NCBI GenBank assembly: GCA_020740775.1
Contig: JAHEWK010000001.1
Coordinates: 5,022,001 to 5,086,000, forward strand
Length of the DNA stretch: 64,000 bases
Origin: Ilyonectria destructans
Taxonomy: Eukaryota > Ascomycota > Sordariomycetes > Hypocreales > Nectriaceae
Direction: 5' to 3'
A program made the translations under genes and the position numbers. The notes below the pieces were generated by a model that searched no databases, was not told where the DNA came from, and saw only the letters and a program-made list of their open reading frames with translations. Shown one piece after another: positions 33,183 to 44,716 of this stretch (its first letter is position 1; every line of letters starts with the position of its first letter).

Positions 33183-36100
33183 ATGCTACAGATGCATGGC
33201 GGACATCAGGATCATGGTACGCATTGCCCTGCCCGTGCCCGTGCCCGTGCCCGTCTCGCCGCCCTGCACTGTCCACCCCCAACGCCGTCGCCAGTGCCCT
33301 GCCCCCACTGACAGCTGACCATGACACTCGCGCAGGCGCCGAAAACCACACGGGAGACGACGATCGCGGACGAGGTAGGCTGGGAACACAGCTCTCTCTA
33401 CCCAAAAATCGAAGCACTGGAAACCTGGCCTCTGCGGCCGAGCCCACAGACCGCCGACGATACCGGATGTCGTTGGATGCGACTGCGGCGGCGTCCGTCG
33501 CCGCCGACCTCGAGTTGATCACCAGGTTCGTCGTGCAAAACATCTGTCACTGGGCCCAACAGTGGCGAGCCGCCTCAGCCTGCCTCCTGCTGACCACCAC
33601 GCCAACTCCAGGTCTCCCATCATAGCCGACCACGAGCATGGCTTGGGTCTGTCTGGCCTTCGCCGGATAAGACAGCATAACCCTTCGTCTCGTAACCCAA
33701 CCCTTCCCGGCTCCAATGCCCCCTCCCGAAGCCCTTCCGTCGTCGCGCTCTCTCGCTCCACCTCGATGAGTGCTATGGTCTCGAGCACCGGCACTCTGCC
33801 GCTTGCCGGAGGCCCAACGTCCCCCAGCTACTCCGAGGATCTATCCCGGTTTCCCTCTGAATCGCTGCACTCCTTTTCTTTCGCCCACCAACCAGAAGAC
33901 TTCATGCACAATCGACAAAATGTCCTGAGGCGATCCATAGCATTTATGGAGGATCAGATGGGATTGTCCGTCAACTCGAACCCACCAGGACTTGTCAGCC
34001 CGCAAGCCAGAGCTGTTAGTGACCTCGATGCTCAGAACATGCTGGAGCTGATCGCCCGAGCACAACTTCTGGGTGCCGGAAACTTGCCAAATCATGATGG
34101 TTCCACTCCTCCAGGGCAGACGGGCCCAACACGCGGTTCGGATGACAATGCATTCGAAAGGCAGTTTAGCCCTCGCATTTCCAACCTTGAACTTTCAAGC
34201 CCTGATGAGCAGGCCCCTCCGGGTCCCGCCCACCTTTGGAGAAATGACAGCAACCAAAAATCCGACCTTGCGGAGCCTACACTCACCTCAAAGATTGCGA
34301 GTACAGGTCGTACGTCGGACAACTCTAGTTGGACTCCTACAGTTGAAGCCGAGAAAACCACAACGGCCTCTCTCCCGCCTCCTAGACCCACCAGCCTGAA
34401 AAGAACAATGACAGATACAAGATCCATCTCGGTCCAAGATAGATTGACTGACAGCATGGGTCAACCTTTCTTCCCCGGCCAGCCTCTTTATCAGGAACCA
34501 CTAGCATCTCCTCTTTTGCAGCCGACTCCATCAACCGCCAACTTCCCCATATCCATGGCTTCGCCTCTAGGTCCTTCTGTTCACGGGAACACGAACCGAT
34601 GGGTCCCTGCTGCTCAAGCCATTTTCACAACTGAAGTCAAGCCTCCATGGACGATCATCGCTGCCAACGATCTTGCTTGTTTAGTATTTGGCGTCACAAA
34701 AGCCGAGGTCCGGAAGATGGGAATTCTTGAGGTAGTGCAAGAGGAGAGGAGAGCGTGGCTTGAGCGGAAGCTCCTTCGGAAACCCGACGATGACCTTGGC
34801 GAGGGACAAGCTGTTTCTGGTCAAACTACGCCAGCTGCCTCGGCGGCTTCGGCACTTCTTGGTAGCCGTGGGGGCATCACTGCTCAGCTTCTGAACAAAC
34901 CGAACTCGAGATCTCAACCACTCAGCTACGCTCAAAGACGTGCTCAAACTGTCCATGGTGGAGATCCAAGTCCACCCAAGACAAGAGGTAGCAATCACCA
35001 TAAGAACACTCTATCTAGAGGGGTCCTGCTTTGCGGCGATGTGGTTCCCATTCAAAAGCGGAATGGTGCTACAGGTTCTGCTAGTCTCTGGGTCAAGGAG
35101 AAGCGAGTCGGTCTCATTTGGGTTCTGGAAGAAATCCATGAAGACGTTGCCCACATCAGTCTAGACGAAGAAGGCATCATCCAGAGTGTTTCTGGTGCAA
35201 CAGGCCCCATCTGGGGTGTTGAATCCGCCCCATCAGGTTTCGATATCGCGACGCTCATCCCACGGATTCCTCGGCAAGGCATCGATCCCAACACCGGTGA
35301 GATCGATTTTGCACAGGCCACACGGCGGAAGTACTTCACTTGTCCCCATTCGCCCAAAGTCAATATCCCATGCACCGTTGAGCAGGTGAGGGGCAAACTT
35401 GAACTCCGCGTGTCCACGTTTCCCCATATGGCTGGAATCGTTGTGGTCGAGCCAGAAGGTCTCAAAGTTCGAAGCTCGAATTCCGTCTTTTGTGGTGCCC
35501 TTTTCGGGTTTGAAAAGGCTGATGGCATGCCCATTAATGCGTTGATCCCCGATTTCGACAAGCTTTTGCAATCTTTGATAAACGAAGACGGTATCCAGCT
35601 CCTCGATGGCATGGTGGTCCCTGAGCACCGGTTCAGAAAAGCTTCAGCATTCCTGGCTCTCAAGGAGCATCGGCCCGACGCCGCTGCTGCGTTTCTCAGT
35701 CCTGCAGGCATCCTCGGGAAACACCGCGACGGTTCAGACCTGAAAGTTGACGTCCAAATGCGTGTTGTCAAGAGCGAAAAGAAAACCCTGGTAATGAGTG
35801 AAACTGTCGTTGAGGGCAGTGATGAAGAAAACGCCGACCCAGAGACCGGCGACGCGACCTTCGAAGTGACACATTCGGAAATAGTGTATGCCCTGTGGAT
35901 TACTTACTCACGCCATCTACATGGCACACAGCCCCATCTCAACATCGCCTCCCCTTCTCCGTCCGGAACTACGACGCCCCTGCACCAGCCTTCCCCAGGG
36001 CAGACCCCGGCTCATACTCCCATAGAAATCGCGTCAGACGATGACACGCCCAAGAAGGAGCTGCGCTCAGCAGCAACTTCGCTCTCCAAACAGTTGAAGG

Positions 36101-37070
36101 ACGCTGCGCTCAGTGCGGCTGCTAAGCTCACTGGGCAGTCCAAGCCTTCACCGAAGCCTGTTGAAAAGCCCTCCGTTCCCAAGGTGGTCGAACCTCCCCA
36201 TAAGAAGACCATAGCCGATTACGTGATACTCGAGGACATGGGCCAGGGGGCATATGGCCAAGTGAAGCTTGCTCGTCACAAACAATCTGGTAAGAAGATT
36301 GTGCTAAAGTATGTCACGAAACGCCGTATTCTCGTGGACACGTGGACCAGGGACAGGAAATTGGGCACCGTCCCGTTAGAGATCCATGTCTTGGAGTACC
36401 TGCGAAAACCGGAGTTTGAGCACCCTAATATTGTTGAGATGGAGGGCTTCTTCGAGGACGACGTGAACTACTACATCGAGATGAAACCCCATGGACTGCC
36501 TGGCATGGATCTTTTTGACTACATCGAATTGCGAGCCAACATGGACGAATCCGAATGCCGCAGCATTTTCGTTCAAGTAGCCCAGGCCATCCACCACCTT
36601 CATATCAAGGCTAAGGTGGTCCATCGCGATATCAAGGACGAGAATGTCATCCTCGATGGCGAGGGCAACATCAAGATCATAGACTTTGGAAGTGCCGCGT
36701 ACATTAAGAGCGGACCCTTTGACGTGTTTGTGGGAACCATTGGTGGGCATCACTCCTTCGCGTTGAATCTCATGCCGTAACTAACTCTCGTGACCTAGAT
36801 TATGCCGCTCCCGAAGTTCTTGCTGGAAAGCCATATGGCGGGACAGAACAAGACGTCTGGGCTCTGGGTATCCTCTTATACACCATTGTCTACAAGGAGA
36901 ACCCGTTTTACAGCATCGACGAGATTATGGACCGCGACCTCCGCATCCCCTTTATACTCAGCGAGGAGAGTATCGATCTCATCCGCTGCATGTTGGAACG
37001 GGATGTCACCAAGCGCTACGACATCAACCAGGTACTCGACCACCCTTGGTGCAAGGCTACTGCTTCATGA
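33183..37070 (+). CDS. PSK1: PAS-domain serine/threonine kinase (PSK1/PASK-like)
   Basis: PAS kinases sense nutrient state through a PAS domain and control sugar storage and translation. Four exons: 33183-33216, 33336-33525, 33579-36742 and 36799-37070 (introns 119, 53 and 56 nt); 1219 aa. Start MLQMHGGHQDH. The first two introns are hand-built and less certain than the last. The N-terminal 400 residues are Ser-rich. The first PAS lies at about 415-480 (WVPAAQAIFTTEVKPPWTII, then NDLACLVFGVTKAEV). A second PAS-like segment is at about 590-760. The kinase domain is C-terminal: GQGAYGQVKLAR, KIVLKYV lysine, VVHRDIKDEN (catalytic Asp about residue 1092), IIDFGSAAY. The last intron splits the activation segment, after which DYAAPEVL and HPWCKA follow. 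Convergent with SEA4. Confidence 0.9.
33231..33254. repeat. Hexamer repeat (GCCCGT)4 in PAS-kinase intron 1
   Basis: Four perfect GCCCGT units sit inside the proposed first intron (33217-33335). This supports treating the segment as non-coding. Confidence 0.85.
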
Positions 37071-37641
37071 AAACCGGAGGATGAATCACCGAGAAAGAAA
37101 TGACGACAGACCATCGACAGAAACTCATACTTACCGCTTGAAACCTTTTGGTCATGATACCCCCTCAAACAAGGAGACCTCACCGTTTTTGTCTGTTTGG
37201 GTGATAGAGAGATGTGTTTTGCTTGAAGAGATGGAAAGATAGAGATTCAGACGAGATGAGAAGGGACGTAACGCGAGACATTCGAGGGTAGATGGGAGAA
37301 CGGAGCATGGATAGGAAGATGTACATCATCATTGGGGCTTTTTAGGCAGGTTTGAGAAGACATGAATGGAATTATGAGCGATGATAGGAGATGTCCTTTA
37401 CGCTTTTGCTGCGGTTGTGTTGTGAGAGACGAGGAACGGCAAAAGGCATGAAGCGTATCATTAGCCCGGGATACATTTTGGTAAAGTCTCTTTGGGAGAC
37501 GACGAGGTTTTATCATTAAGCAATCTCAATTGTTGGCCGTGACACTTTGGACTATGCTGAAAGGTGTGAAACTGAGAGAACTGGCAACTAATTAACACCC
37601 ACCCCAACCGGCCCCGAATACATGCATTCACCAACTCTTGA
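37071..37641. other. Convergent 3' region between PAS kinase and SEA4
   Basis: The 571 bp between two stop codons hold both 3' ends. The short minus-strand frame at 37247-37516 has no family features. Nothing else is seen. Confidence 0.5.
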
Positions 37642-40600
37642 TTAGTGATAACTCAACTCTGGATTCGCTCTGAAATTACAACGGCATCGACACTCAGGCA
37701 CAGGACATTCGACATGTCGAGCGAACCATTGTCGTGCATGGTCGAGATGCAGGACGTGCTCGCAGCGCAAGCAGAAAGTCGGGAAACGCCCGGCCATGCG
37801 AGTCTCCTCCTTCTCCTCCGGCTTGTCAGAGCGCGGCACGCCGACGACCTCGAGACAGACGACGCAGCGAGGAAGATGGCGCCCGCAATTGGGGCAGCAG
37901 ATACCGGCGTTGATGGTGGTGGCAAGCAGCGGGTTCCGAGTCTCGAAGGCCGAGGGCGCGGGTGCGGCGACGGCTTGGGCGCCTAGGTGGCGGGTGTTTG
38001 CGAGCGAGGTCTCGGCGTCGCAGAAGACGCAACGCAGGGCGATCTGGCGAGATGGCGGCTTGAGGCTGGGGGTGCCGTCCCGCTTGGAGCGCTTGGTCGA
38101 CTCGACGTCGAACTTGGTGCGCTGGAAGAAGAGCTTGTGGCGCTGGAGGTGAGCGCGATAGGCGTTGCGCCAGGCACCGCAGCGGATGTCGTCAATGTAC
38201 CGAGGGGCACAAATGGAGAGGACGAGCGTGGCAGTCTGGACGTCGTGGAATTTCTGGATGTAGCGGGCAAAGATGTCCACCATGGTCTCCGTGATGCCGG
38301 TGAGCACGATGCCCTCGATGTCTCCATCCGTTACGGCCTGGGCGACCTGCTCCTTCAGCCACGCGGCGAGTTGGTCATCGTCAAAGTTGCGGACTGCGAC
38401 ATAGGCACGATCCGATAGGGGTAGTGAAGGCTGGTTGGCAATGGCGGCCCAGTCGCCCGTCGCAATCAGAGACGAAATGGCACGAAGATAAGGGTCCGTC
38501 TTAGACGCCACGGCCTCGTCGAAGTCCAGCTGCTCCTCGGCAAGTTTCTTATCGCCACGGCCCATGAGCTGGAGGGCAAGAGAGACGAAGAGCAGTTCCG
38601 GATGCGCCGTGCTAGCTTTCTTGAGGATTTGGATGGCCTGCTTGGTGTCGCCGGTGAAGAGGGCTCGCGCTGCGGCCATGGTGTGGATCGTCGTTGGATA
38701 CTCGGGGTCTGGCTCGCGGTTACGGCCCTTGGGGTCATGCTTCTCCGAGTCGCCCCAGCCGCAAATCTCGAGACACAACTGACGATGGTGAGGATACTTG
38801 GTAGAAGCTCCATCAAACTTGGGTAGGTGGTGCTTTTTACAGAATGCCCCAATGCTGCGCTCCCAGGTAGATCGATCTGGCACTGATGCTCCGGCGGGCA
38901 GCCTCAAGCCAGGATTCCGGCCTGACGGGTATTAGCAGTTTCCAGACCTGTTAAAGCTTTGCATCTCACCAAGATTATTGGTCCATATAGAGTGAACGCC
39001 CATATAGCTGAGGTCGATATTTGACACAATCAAACCACCGTCATCTGCCATATCCTCTGCACCTGGTACGAGTTAGCTCAAGTCGAATCCTACCACCAAC
39101 GATAAACTCACTTGCAATCCAATCCCAGACATACTTGACCCAAGGATCATCCGCAACGATGTCTCTGTTTGCAACAGCATCGAAAAGGTACTTCTCCTTG
39201 GCACGCAAGAGCATGGTATGGTCAAGAACACATTGTGCCTCTCTTGGGAGACCATCAGCCTCCGCCAGAGAAGTCAACAGAGCATCATGGATCTCTCGGC
39301 ATGAGCCCAGGCTATCTGAAGCCAAAGTCAACTTGCTAGTCTCGGGTTGGACCATCTTAGTATCGCCAACACGTGGCTTCACCCCGTTTACCGAAGCAGA
39401 TGGCGTGAACTCATCGCGGGCAAATGCCCGCAATGCCCGCACCTTGGCGCCAACAACCGGGGCGCTGCGGAATTCTTCCGGCAACGGGGTCGCAGTTGCT
39501 GCAATATCATCGATCGTTATTGACGACAGAGTGTTAGACTTCAGCGTAGTTTCGACATCTGCCCTGATTTTGGCACTCTCCGGCCCAAACAGGGCAACTT
39601 CTGCTAAACTTTGCTCAATGAGAAGAGGCCCTAACATCCCAGAGGCTTGAGAAGGTTCAAATTTCATCATGCTGTGATATGGAGCACCATCTGCGTCATG
39701 TTAGATATATGGTTATATCAAGGAGGTTCCTTTGCACACCTTCCAGCCCACGATGGGGCGCTTGCCATGGTACCAGCTTGAAGACGTGGTCAGCTGTGTT
39801 GGATGGCTGTTCCAAAATGTCGAAGTTGCCATTTGCCCGTAGTACAAGCAATCTCGGTCGCAAGACTGTGGATCCTAAAGGGATCCAGTCAAAGGCAACT
39901 ATCCGGTCGTTCTTCCTTGATGTCTCCACGTAGGAGACATCCATTTCATGTGATTTCTGAACTTGCAGAAGCTCGGGGCCACTTTCTTCAATGACAGTCG
40001 GGTTCTCCTTGTTGGTCTGCAACACCTTGAGTTGACCGGTACGTGACAGCACAGCAAGTAGGCCACACTGATCACGGGAATATTTGAGTGAACGGATAAG
40101 GGAATGTTTGCCCTCTGCCAAAAAGGGATCTGAGTCGGTCTCGATGACGCGATCAAGTCGGAGGGCTCCCCCCCACGGAAGCTCATCTTCATCAACTGCC
40201 TGCAAGTAGCCAGGGGAGGCTATCGGCCTGGACGTAGCACGCCGATCCCATATCATGATTCCGGGGTGATCAAGGGCAGATGAGGCGAAATAATTCGGGT
40301 CATTATCAACTGTAAGATTGTTGTTACATTTCGTCTGGAAAGTGATAACACTTCCGGGATCTGTCATACAAGAGTCGGCATGGTTAGCGAGGGTACGTTC
40401 GTGGCTCCTGAGAGCTTCCCTTACCTCGAAGATCGTGAATTCGTAGTCCCTGGGCCTTGATACCGACCACGAGTGTTTGGGGGCTGTCTTCAAAGAATTT
40501 GACACTAGAGACTGAAACGCTGGGCTCGAGGCGGTGTTTGGGATCTGTAATGTTGGCTGCATCCAAGGGGAAGCCTTTGGTGTGCTTGTCGAACGACGAC

Positions 40601-41007
40601 GATAGACGGCTGACGTCCCAGACGTGTAGACACTGATCCATGCGAACGCGGTCAAGGCCAACCGCCAACAGCCCTGTAGTGTTGAAGGCCACTGCCTGAC
40701 ATGTGCGGGACATTTTGAGGCCGAGTTCGACATAGGCATTAGAGCCATCGTCGATCTTCAACAGATTCACGATGCCAGTCCCGGTGCCGACAGCCAGAAG
40801 TCCCGGGTTAGTCGGGGACCAGTCGTACGTCGTGAGGGGAGGGACATCATCGTGGCGGTTGACCTTCTTGTAATCGAACCGACCGGCACGCGCGTGCCCG
40901 GTCGGCTCATATACCTGGACGACACGGTGTTGGAGGTTGATGTGGATGAAGCTGTCGACTGAGGATTGGGTGCACCACTTGACGAGGCCAGGCTCTGGCC
41001 GATCCAT
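37642..41007 (-). CDS. SEA4: SEA4/MIOS, SEA (GATOR2) complex WD-repeat subunit
   Basis: SEA4 (human MIOS) is part of the vacuole-associated SEA/GATOR complex that relays amino-acid status to TORC1. Five exons: 41007-40425, 40360-39740, 39690-39112, 39062-38970 and 38921-37642, all joined in phase 1 through introns of about 50-65 nt; 1051 aa. The N-terminus (MDRPEPGLVKWC) and about 400 residues form WD-type blades: YDWSPTNPGLLAVGTGTG, AVAFNTTGLLAVGLDRVR with LHVWDVSR, IMIWDRRATSRP, VAFDWIPLGS. A helical solenoid follows. The C-terminal zinc module (about 920-1045) has CVFCDAE, CCPNCGRHLPRCVVC, FCLRCEHVLHLDHARQWF and ECPVPECRCRC, the MIOS-type RING-like signature. The domain order and size match the family. 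It is divergent from EFG1 over 588 bp. Confidence 0.92.
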
Positions 41008-41595
41008 GGCGGAGAGGTATCAATTGAAGCCCGAGGCTTCCAAAATGAGAAGACGGGTGGTATTTTCCAGCTAAGAGAAGATTGTATGCGACGACGACTG
41101 CGTGCTTGCGATGGCCGAGTGCGCGGGTAGGATATGAGCGTCACCCTGTTGATCAGGCGACAGCTCCAAGGGGAACAGGGTTTGGGGAGAGAGACGCGGG
41201 CAGTTAAGTAATAGATCTGTCTAGAAGCCGCAATCTGGGGCCATTGGAGGTGAAGGGCATGTATCGCATGGCTTCGCAATGAGTTGCAGCTCAAGGCGGA
41301 GAGTTGACCGAGGCGGTCATTGGTCATCCAGCTCCCACAATCGACTTTGAAGTCTGGAGTAGCGCGCCCTCACCAGAAAGCGACCCGCCACCGAAGAGAA
41401 AGAGCTAGTCCCGATATGGTCACCGCTGATAAGATATGGATTCGGCAGATCAATTCTTCCTTGCTCCCCGCCAGCCAGAAAAAAAGTTCCCATCGCTCAG
41501 CTACGGACACTCCTTGTGCAAGTTGACGACGCCAGTCTCAAGTTGTCGATACTTTTCGACGGCATTCACGGTACCGCCACCAGGTCCAATACACC
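41008..41595. promoter_or_regulatory. Shared divergent promoter of SEA4 and EFG1
   Basis: The two start codons lie 588 bp apart, back to back, so one interval must contain both promoters. I see no obvious named site beyond pyrimidine tracts. Confidence 0.55.
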
Positions 41596-42541
41596 ATGGG
41601 TAAGAGAGATTTCGACCAAGTCGGCTCCCCCGAGCACGGCTCTCCCGAACCGTATTCTTCAGGCCCATCCAAGAAGCAGAAACAGGGCAGCAAGTCCAAG
41701 AACCGACCGAATGAGGGAAGCTCCCAATGGGCAAGGAAGCGCGCGCGCAACATCGACCGGCTACTGCAACGAAACCAGGATTTGCCTGCCAACGTTCGCA
41801 ATGACCTCGAACGAGAGCTGGCCGCACACAAGACGACAGTCACCGACAAGGCCTTCCAGAAGAAACGCAGCGCCATGATCGGCAAGTACCACATGGTCCG
41901 CTTTTTTGGTAAGTGGTTTGAAATGGAAATACTATTGGTTACGGGATGCTCATACGCGAGATATAGAACGCAAGAGGGCCATGCGGCTAGCGAAGCAGGT
42001 CCGGAAGAGGCTCGAACAAAGCAGCTCCCCGGAGGAAACAGAGGAACTAAAGCGACACCTACACATTGCTGAAGTGGACGAGGCATACACCCAGAGTTTC
42101 CCGCATCTGGAAACGTACGTCAGCTTGTACAAGACGGAGTCGGCCAAGGATGACAAGGACGAGGACAAGGCTGCCAAGTCGAAGGTGTTGCTGGAAGCCG
42201 AGAGGCCGCCCATGTGGTCGACGATAGAGCAGGCAATGAGGGAAGGCCCCTCTGCCCTGCGAATGGTGCGGGAAAGGCGGTCATCAGACGAGGCGCAAGG
42301 CGGAAGTCAGCCGGAGCGAAAGCAACACATGCAGCGGCCGGCCACGACACAGACACAGAACAAGCCTGCTGCAAGGGCGCAGCCGACGCAGCAGCAGAAG
42401 GAAAAGGCGGCACCTCAGAAGAACGGCGACGCGCCGGCCAATATGAACAGGAGGGAGCGCAGACGGCTGATGCGCGAGGCTGGAACGGCCACCGGCAAGG
42501 ACGACGACAGCGACGACGGCGGCTTTTTCGAGGAGGGCTAA
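41596..42541 (+). CDS. EFG1: EFG1, rRNA-processing protein
   Basis: EFG1 is a nucleolar protein needed for 18S rRNA maturation. Two exons, 41596-41908 and 41967-42541, with a 58-nt intron (GTAAGT...ATATAG) in phase 1; 295 aa. ATG lies in CACCATGGG, a strong context. Family features: basic start, [50 protein letters not shown], then across the junction [17 protein letters not shown], and the [20 protein letters not shown] segment (about residues 150-170). The helical charged core suggests a coiled coil. The C-terminus is Gln/Ala-rich, then [14 protein letters not shown] and an acidic tail (DDDSDDGG). Confidence 0.92.
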
Positions 42542-43412
42542 GGATGAGGCAGGAAAGTTGGGTTGCATGGGCCTGCAAAATGTACATGGTGTCAGGCAGC
42601 GGCGTTATCATTTGCATGTTGGTAGATACCCCAGTGGTTGGTCGACTCGGCTGAGCAACGAAACGTCATCGAGCTTCCATTGTCATCCGTCCCCTCCCAC
42701 GCATGTCCGCATCAGACCCTCGTCGGCCCCCTCACAGACGGCCAGAATAAGCAAGTTTCCCGAGCGTGCGATCCTAACCTCATCATAATTATTATGATTT
42801 ATTTTAGGGTGTGTTGTTGAAGTTGAGATGCAGGAGATATCGAGTTACCGACAATGTGAGGTACATAAGCCAGACAGCGGGGCGCGCTGCATGTGATGCA
42901 GAACATGTTAGTACGAATGCAGCACGCGGTTTTAATTCTATACTCTTCACTATATATCTGCCTGGTTCGAGTGAAGTAGAAGGGAGCCCTGGAATCGGCC
43001 TCGCCCTTTCGGTGTTGGCCAACTTTAGTGTCCTCCACAGCCTGGCCAGCAACGAGACCACCTGCGGCCGCGACCACGCCGTACTCAGCCTCATCACTCA
43101 ACTCGACATCCTGCGCCAGCCGACATTTCCCAATTTGAAACATCTCCCCCCATTCGTAGCCTGAGTGAGAAGCCCACCACCAGGCCACCCAGGGCCCCTC
43201 GGTGCCGGCTGCCCAATATCGCGCTCGCCGTCTTGTCGAGCCCGTGGCTTGGATGGTGCGCAATTGCGTCTATCGCACGGCCCGCCGAACTATTTCTATC
43301 TCGACTTTCCCACCCACCAATACCCTCCCCCATCAATCCTCAGCAACCTGTCGCCATTTTCTCGATTTTACTCTGGCTCTATACCCTGCAACCTAACCCA
43401 AACGCAAACACA
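42542..43412. other. Intergenic region between EFG1 and the dsRBD gene
   Basis: This 871-bp stretch holds the EFG1 3' end and the promoter of the next plus-strand gene. The second half is rich in C and T on the plus strand, like a leader. The frames at 42799-43263 (-) and 42811-43164 (+) lie opposite each other and have no family features. Confidence 0.45.
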
Positions 43413-44548
43413 ATGGCTCCTGGCAATGATCAACCCGATGTCACCGCCATCGACTTGGACGCCTTAGAATCCAAGGTCAGGTCCTGGAAGGCATGGGAGA
43501 GAGAGCACGGAATGCCCATGCGCTTCAACCCTGCTCAGAGACACGCAATATCAATTCTCCTCCTACCCGACCCGGAGCCGAACCTCGATGATCAAAATTA
43601 CATTGGCGAGCTCAATGGCAAGTCCTGGTCTGAGTTCTTTTCATATTGTCAAACAACACCACTAACACCAGCCGGACGGCTTAGAACGGATTCAAAAGAA
43701 GTGCGGTGCCGGTGTGTGCAAGCCGGACGAGGAAGAGCTGGTTGAGCGTTCCACTAAGCAGAGCCGCTTCCGCGTGTGGTACAAACTACCCGGGGTCGAG
43801 GGGCAGTTTCCCAGGGAAAGATTTGGCTACGCCCCTGGTGAGGAGGCTCCCACATTCTCGCAGAAGAAGGTATGTTGCTAGTTGCTGCCGCTTGTTAGTA
43901 TCCGGGTATTGACGGCAGTGATAGAAAGCAAAAATCTTCGCTGCAAAGCAGGCTCTTGCTTGGCTGAACGGGGCATCCACTTCGGATTATTCTCCCGACA
44001 ACCATGACGATGCTTCAGGTAATGGTGGGGAGGTGGGGAATAACGATGGTGATGGCGGTGACAGCGGCAGCGGCAGCGGCAACGGCAAAGACAAGGTTGA
44101 CCATCCGCGGCCTACAACGCAAAACTCTCCCGAATTCAAGAAGATCAAGATCGAAGATGCTGAGGTACAAGATGGAGCCCCTATCGGCCCTCGACCACTG
44201 TTTGATGAAGCCTCTGGGAAGTCACTGGCCAACGACAACATCAACGAAGACGAAGAAGAAGGCGCATCCATCTTCAAGCGTATCGAGACAAAATGCAAGA
44301 TGATGGGCATTGATGCTCCAAAGTACATAACCACTTGCGAGTCCGACGGCTGGTGTTGTCTACCATTTTTCTGGGCCGACGGGCTGATGCCCGAAGCCAT
44401 GGGCCTCGTCCGCAATGCTCCGAATAAGCCGCAGGCAAAGATCAAGACAGCGGAACAGGTGCTCGTGTGGTTATCTACTGAGGAACAGAGGCGACATAAG
44501 GACATCGATACGATGCTTGGGAATATGGTTCACGAGCTCCAAACCTGA
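43413..44548 (+). CDS. Protein with two divergent double-stranded-RNA-binding domains
   Basis: Three exons: 43413-43617, 43685-43869 and 43925-44548; 337 aa, ATG in CACAATGGC. The first join uses a GCAAGT donor (GC-AG intron), which restores NYIGELNERIQKKCG, a typical first helix of a dsRBD. Exon 2 then supplies FRVWYKLPGVEGQFPRERFG (strands). The junction with exon 3 gives KKKAKIFAAKQALAWL, the conserved last dsRBD helix with its lysines. After an acidic, Gly/Ser-rich linker a second, weaker domain follows (about residues 240-325): IFKRIETKCKMMGI, then KIKTAEQVLVWL. This is a filamentous-fungal type of dsRBD protein without a catalytic domain. RNA binding is inferred and not certain for the second domain. 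The neighbouring TPT1 gene is convergent. Confidence 0.8.
43618..43684 (+). other. GC-AG intron (67 nt) in the dsRBD gene
   Basis: The exon-1 frame has no GT donor that works. A perfect GCAAGT follows G43617, a CACTAAC branch site lies near 43670, and the CTTAG acceptor at 43684 restores the dsRBD helix in phase 1. The closer CACCAG acceptor would lead to a stop at 43743. Confidence 0.7.
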
Positions 44549-44716
44549 TGTTGGCGGTGGTAATTACGCAGAATATGGGCGGCGAATTTGATATTGAGGA
44601 CCGGATCTTGGTAAAGTCAACGTCATTATTAATAGCACGATGAGTTTATGGGAATACTATATATCGGTAATATATATCGGTGCTTCTTTTTTTGTCATCA
44701 GGGATATATCTCTTTC

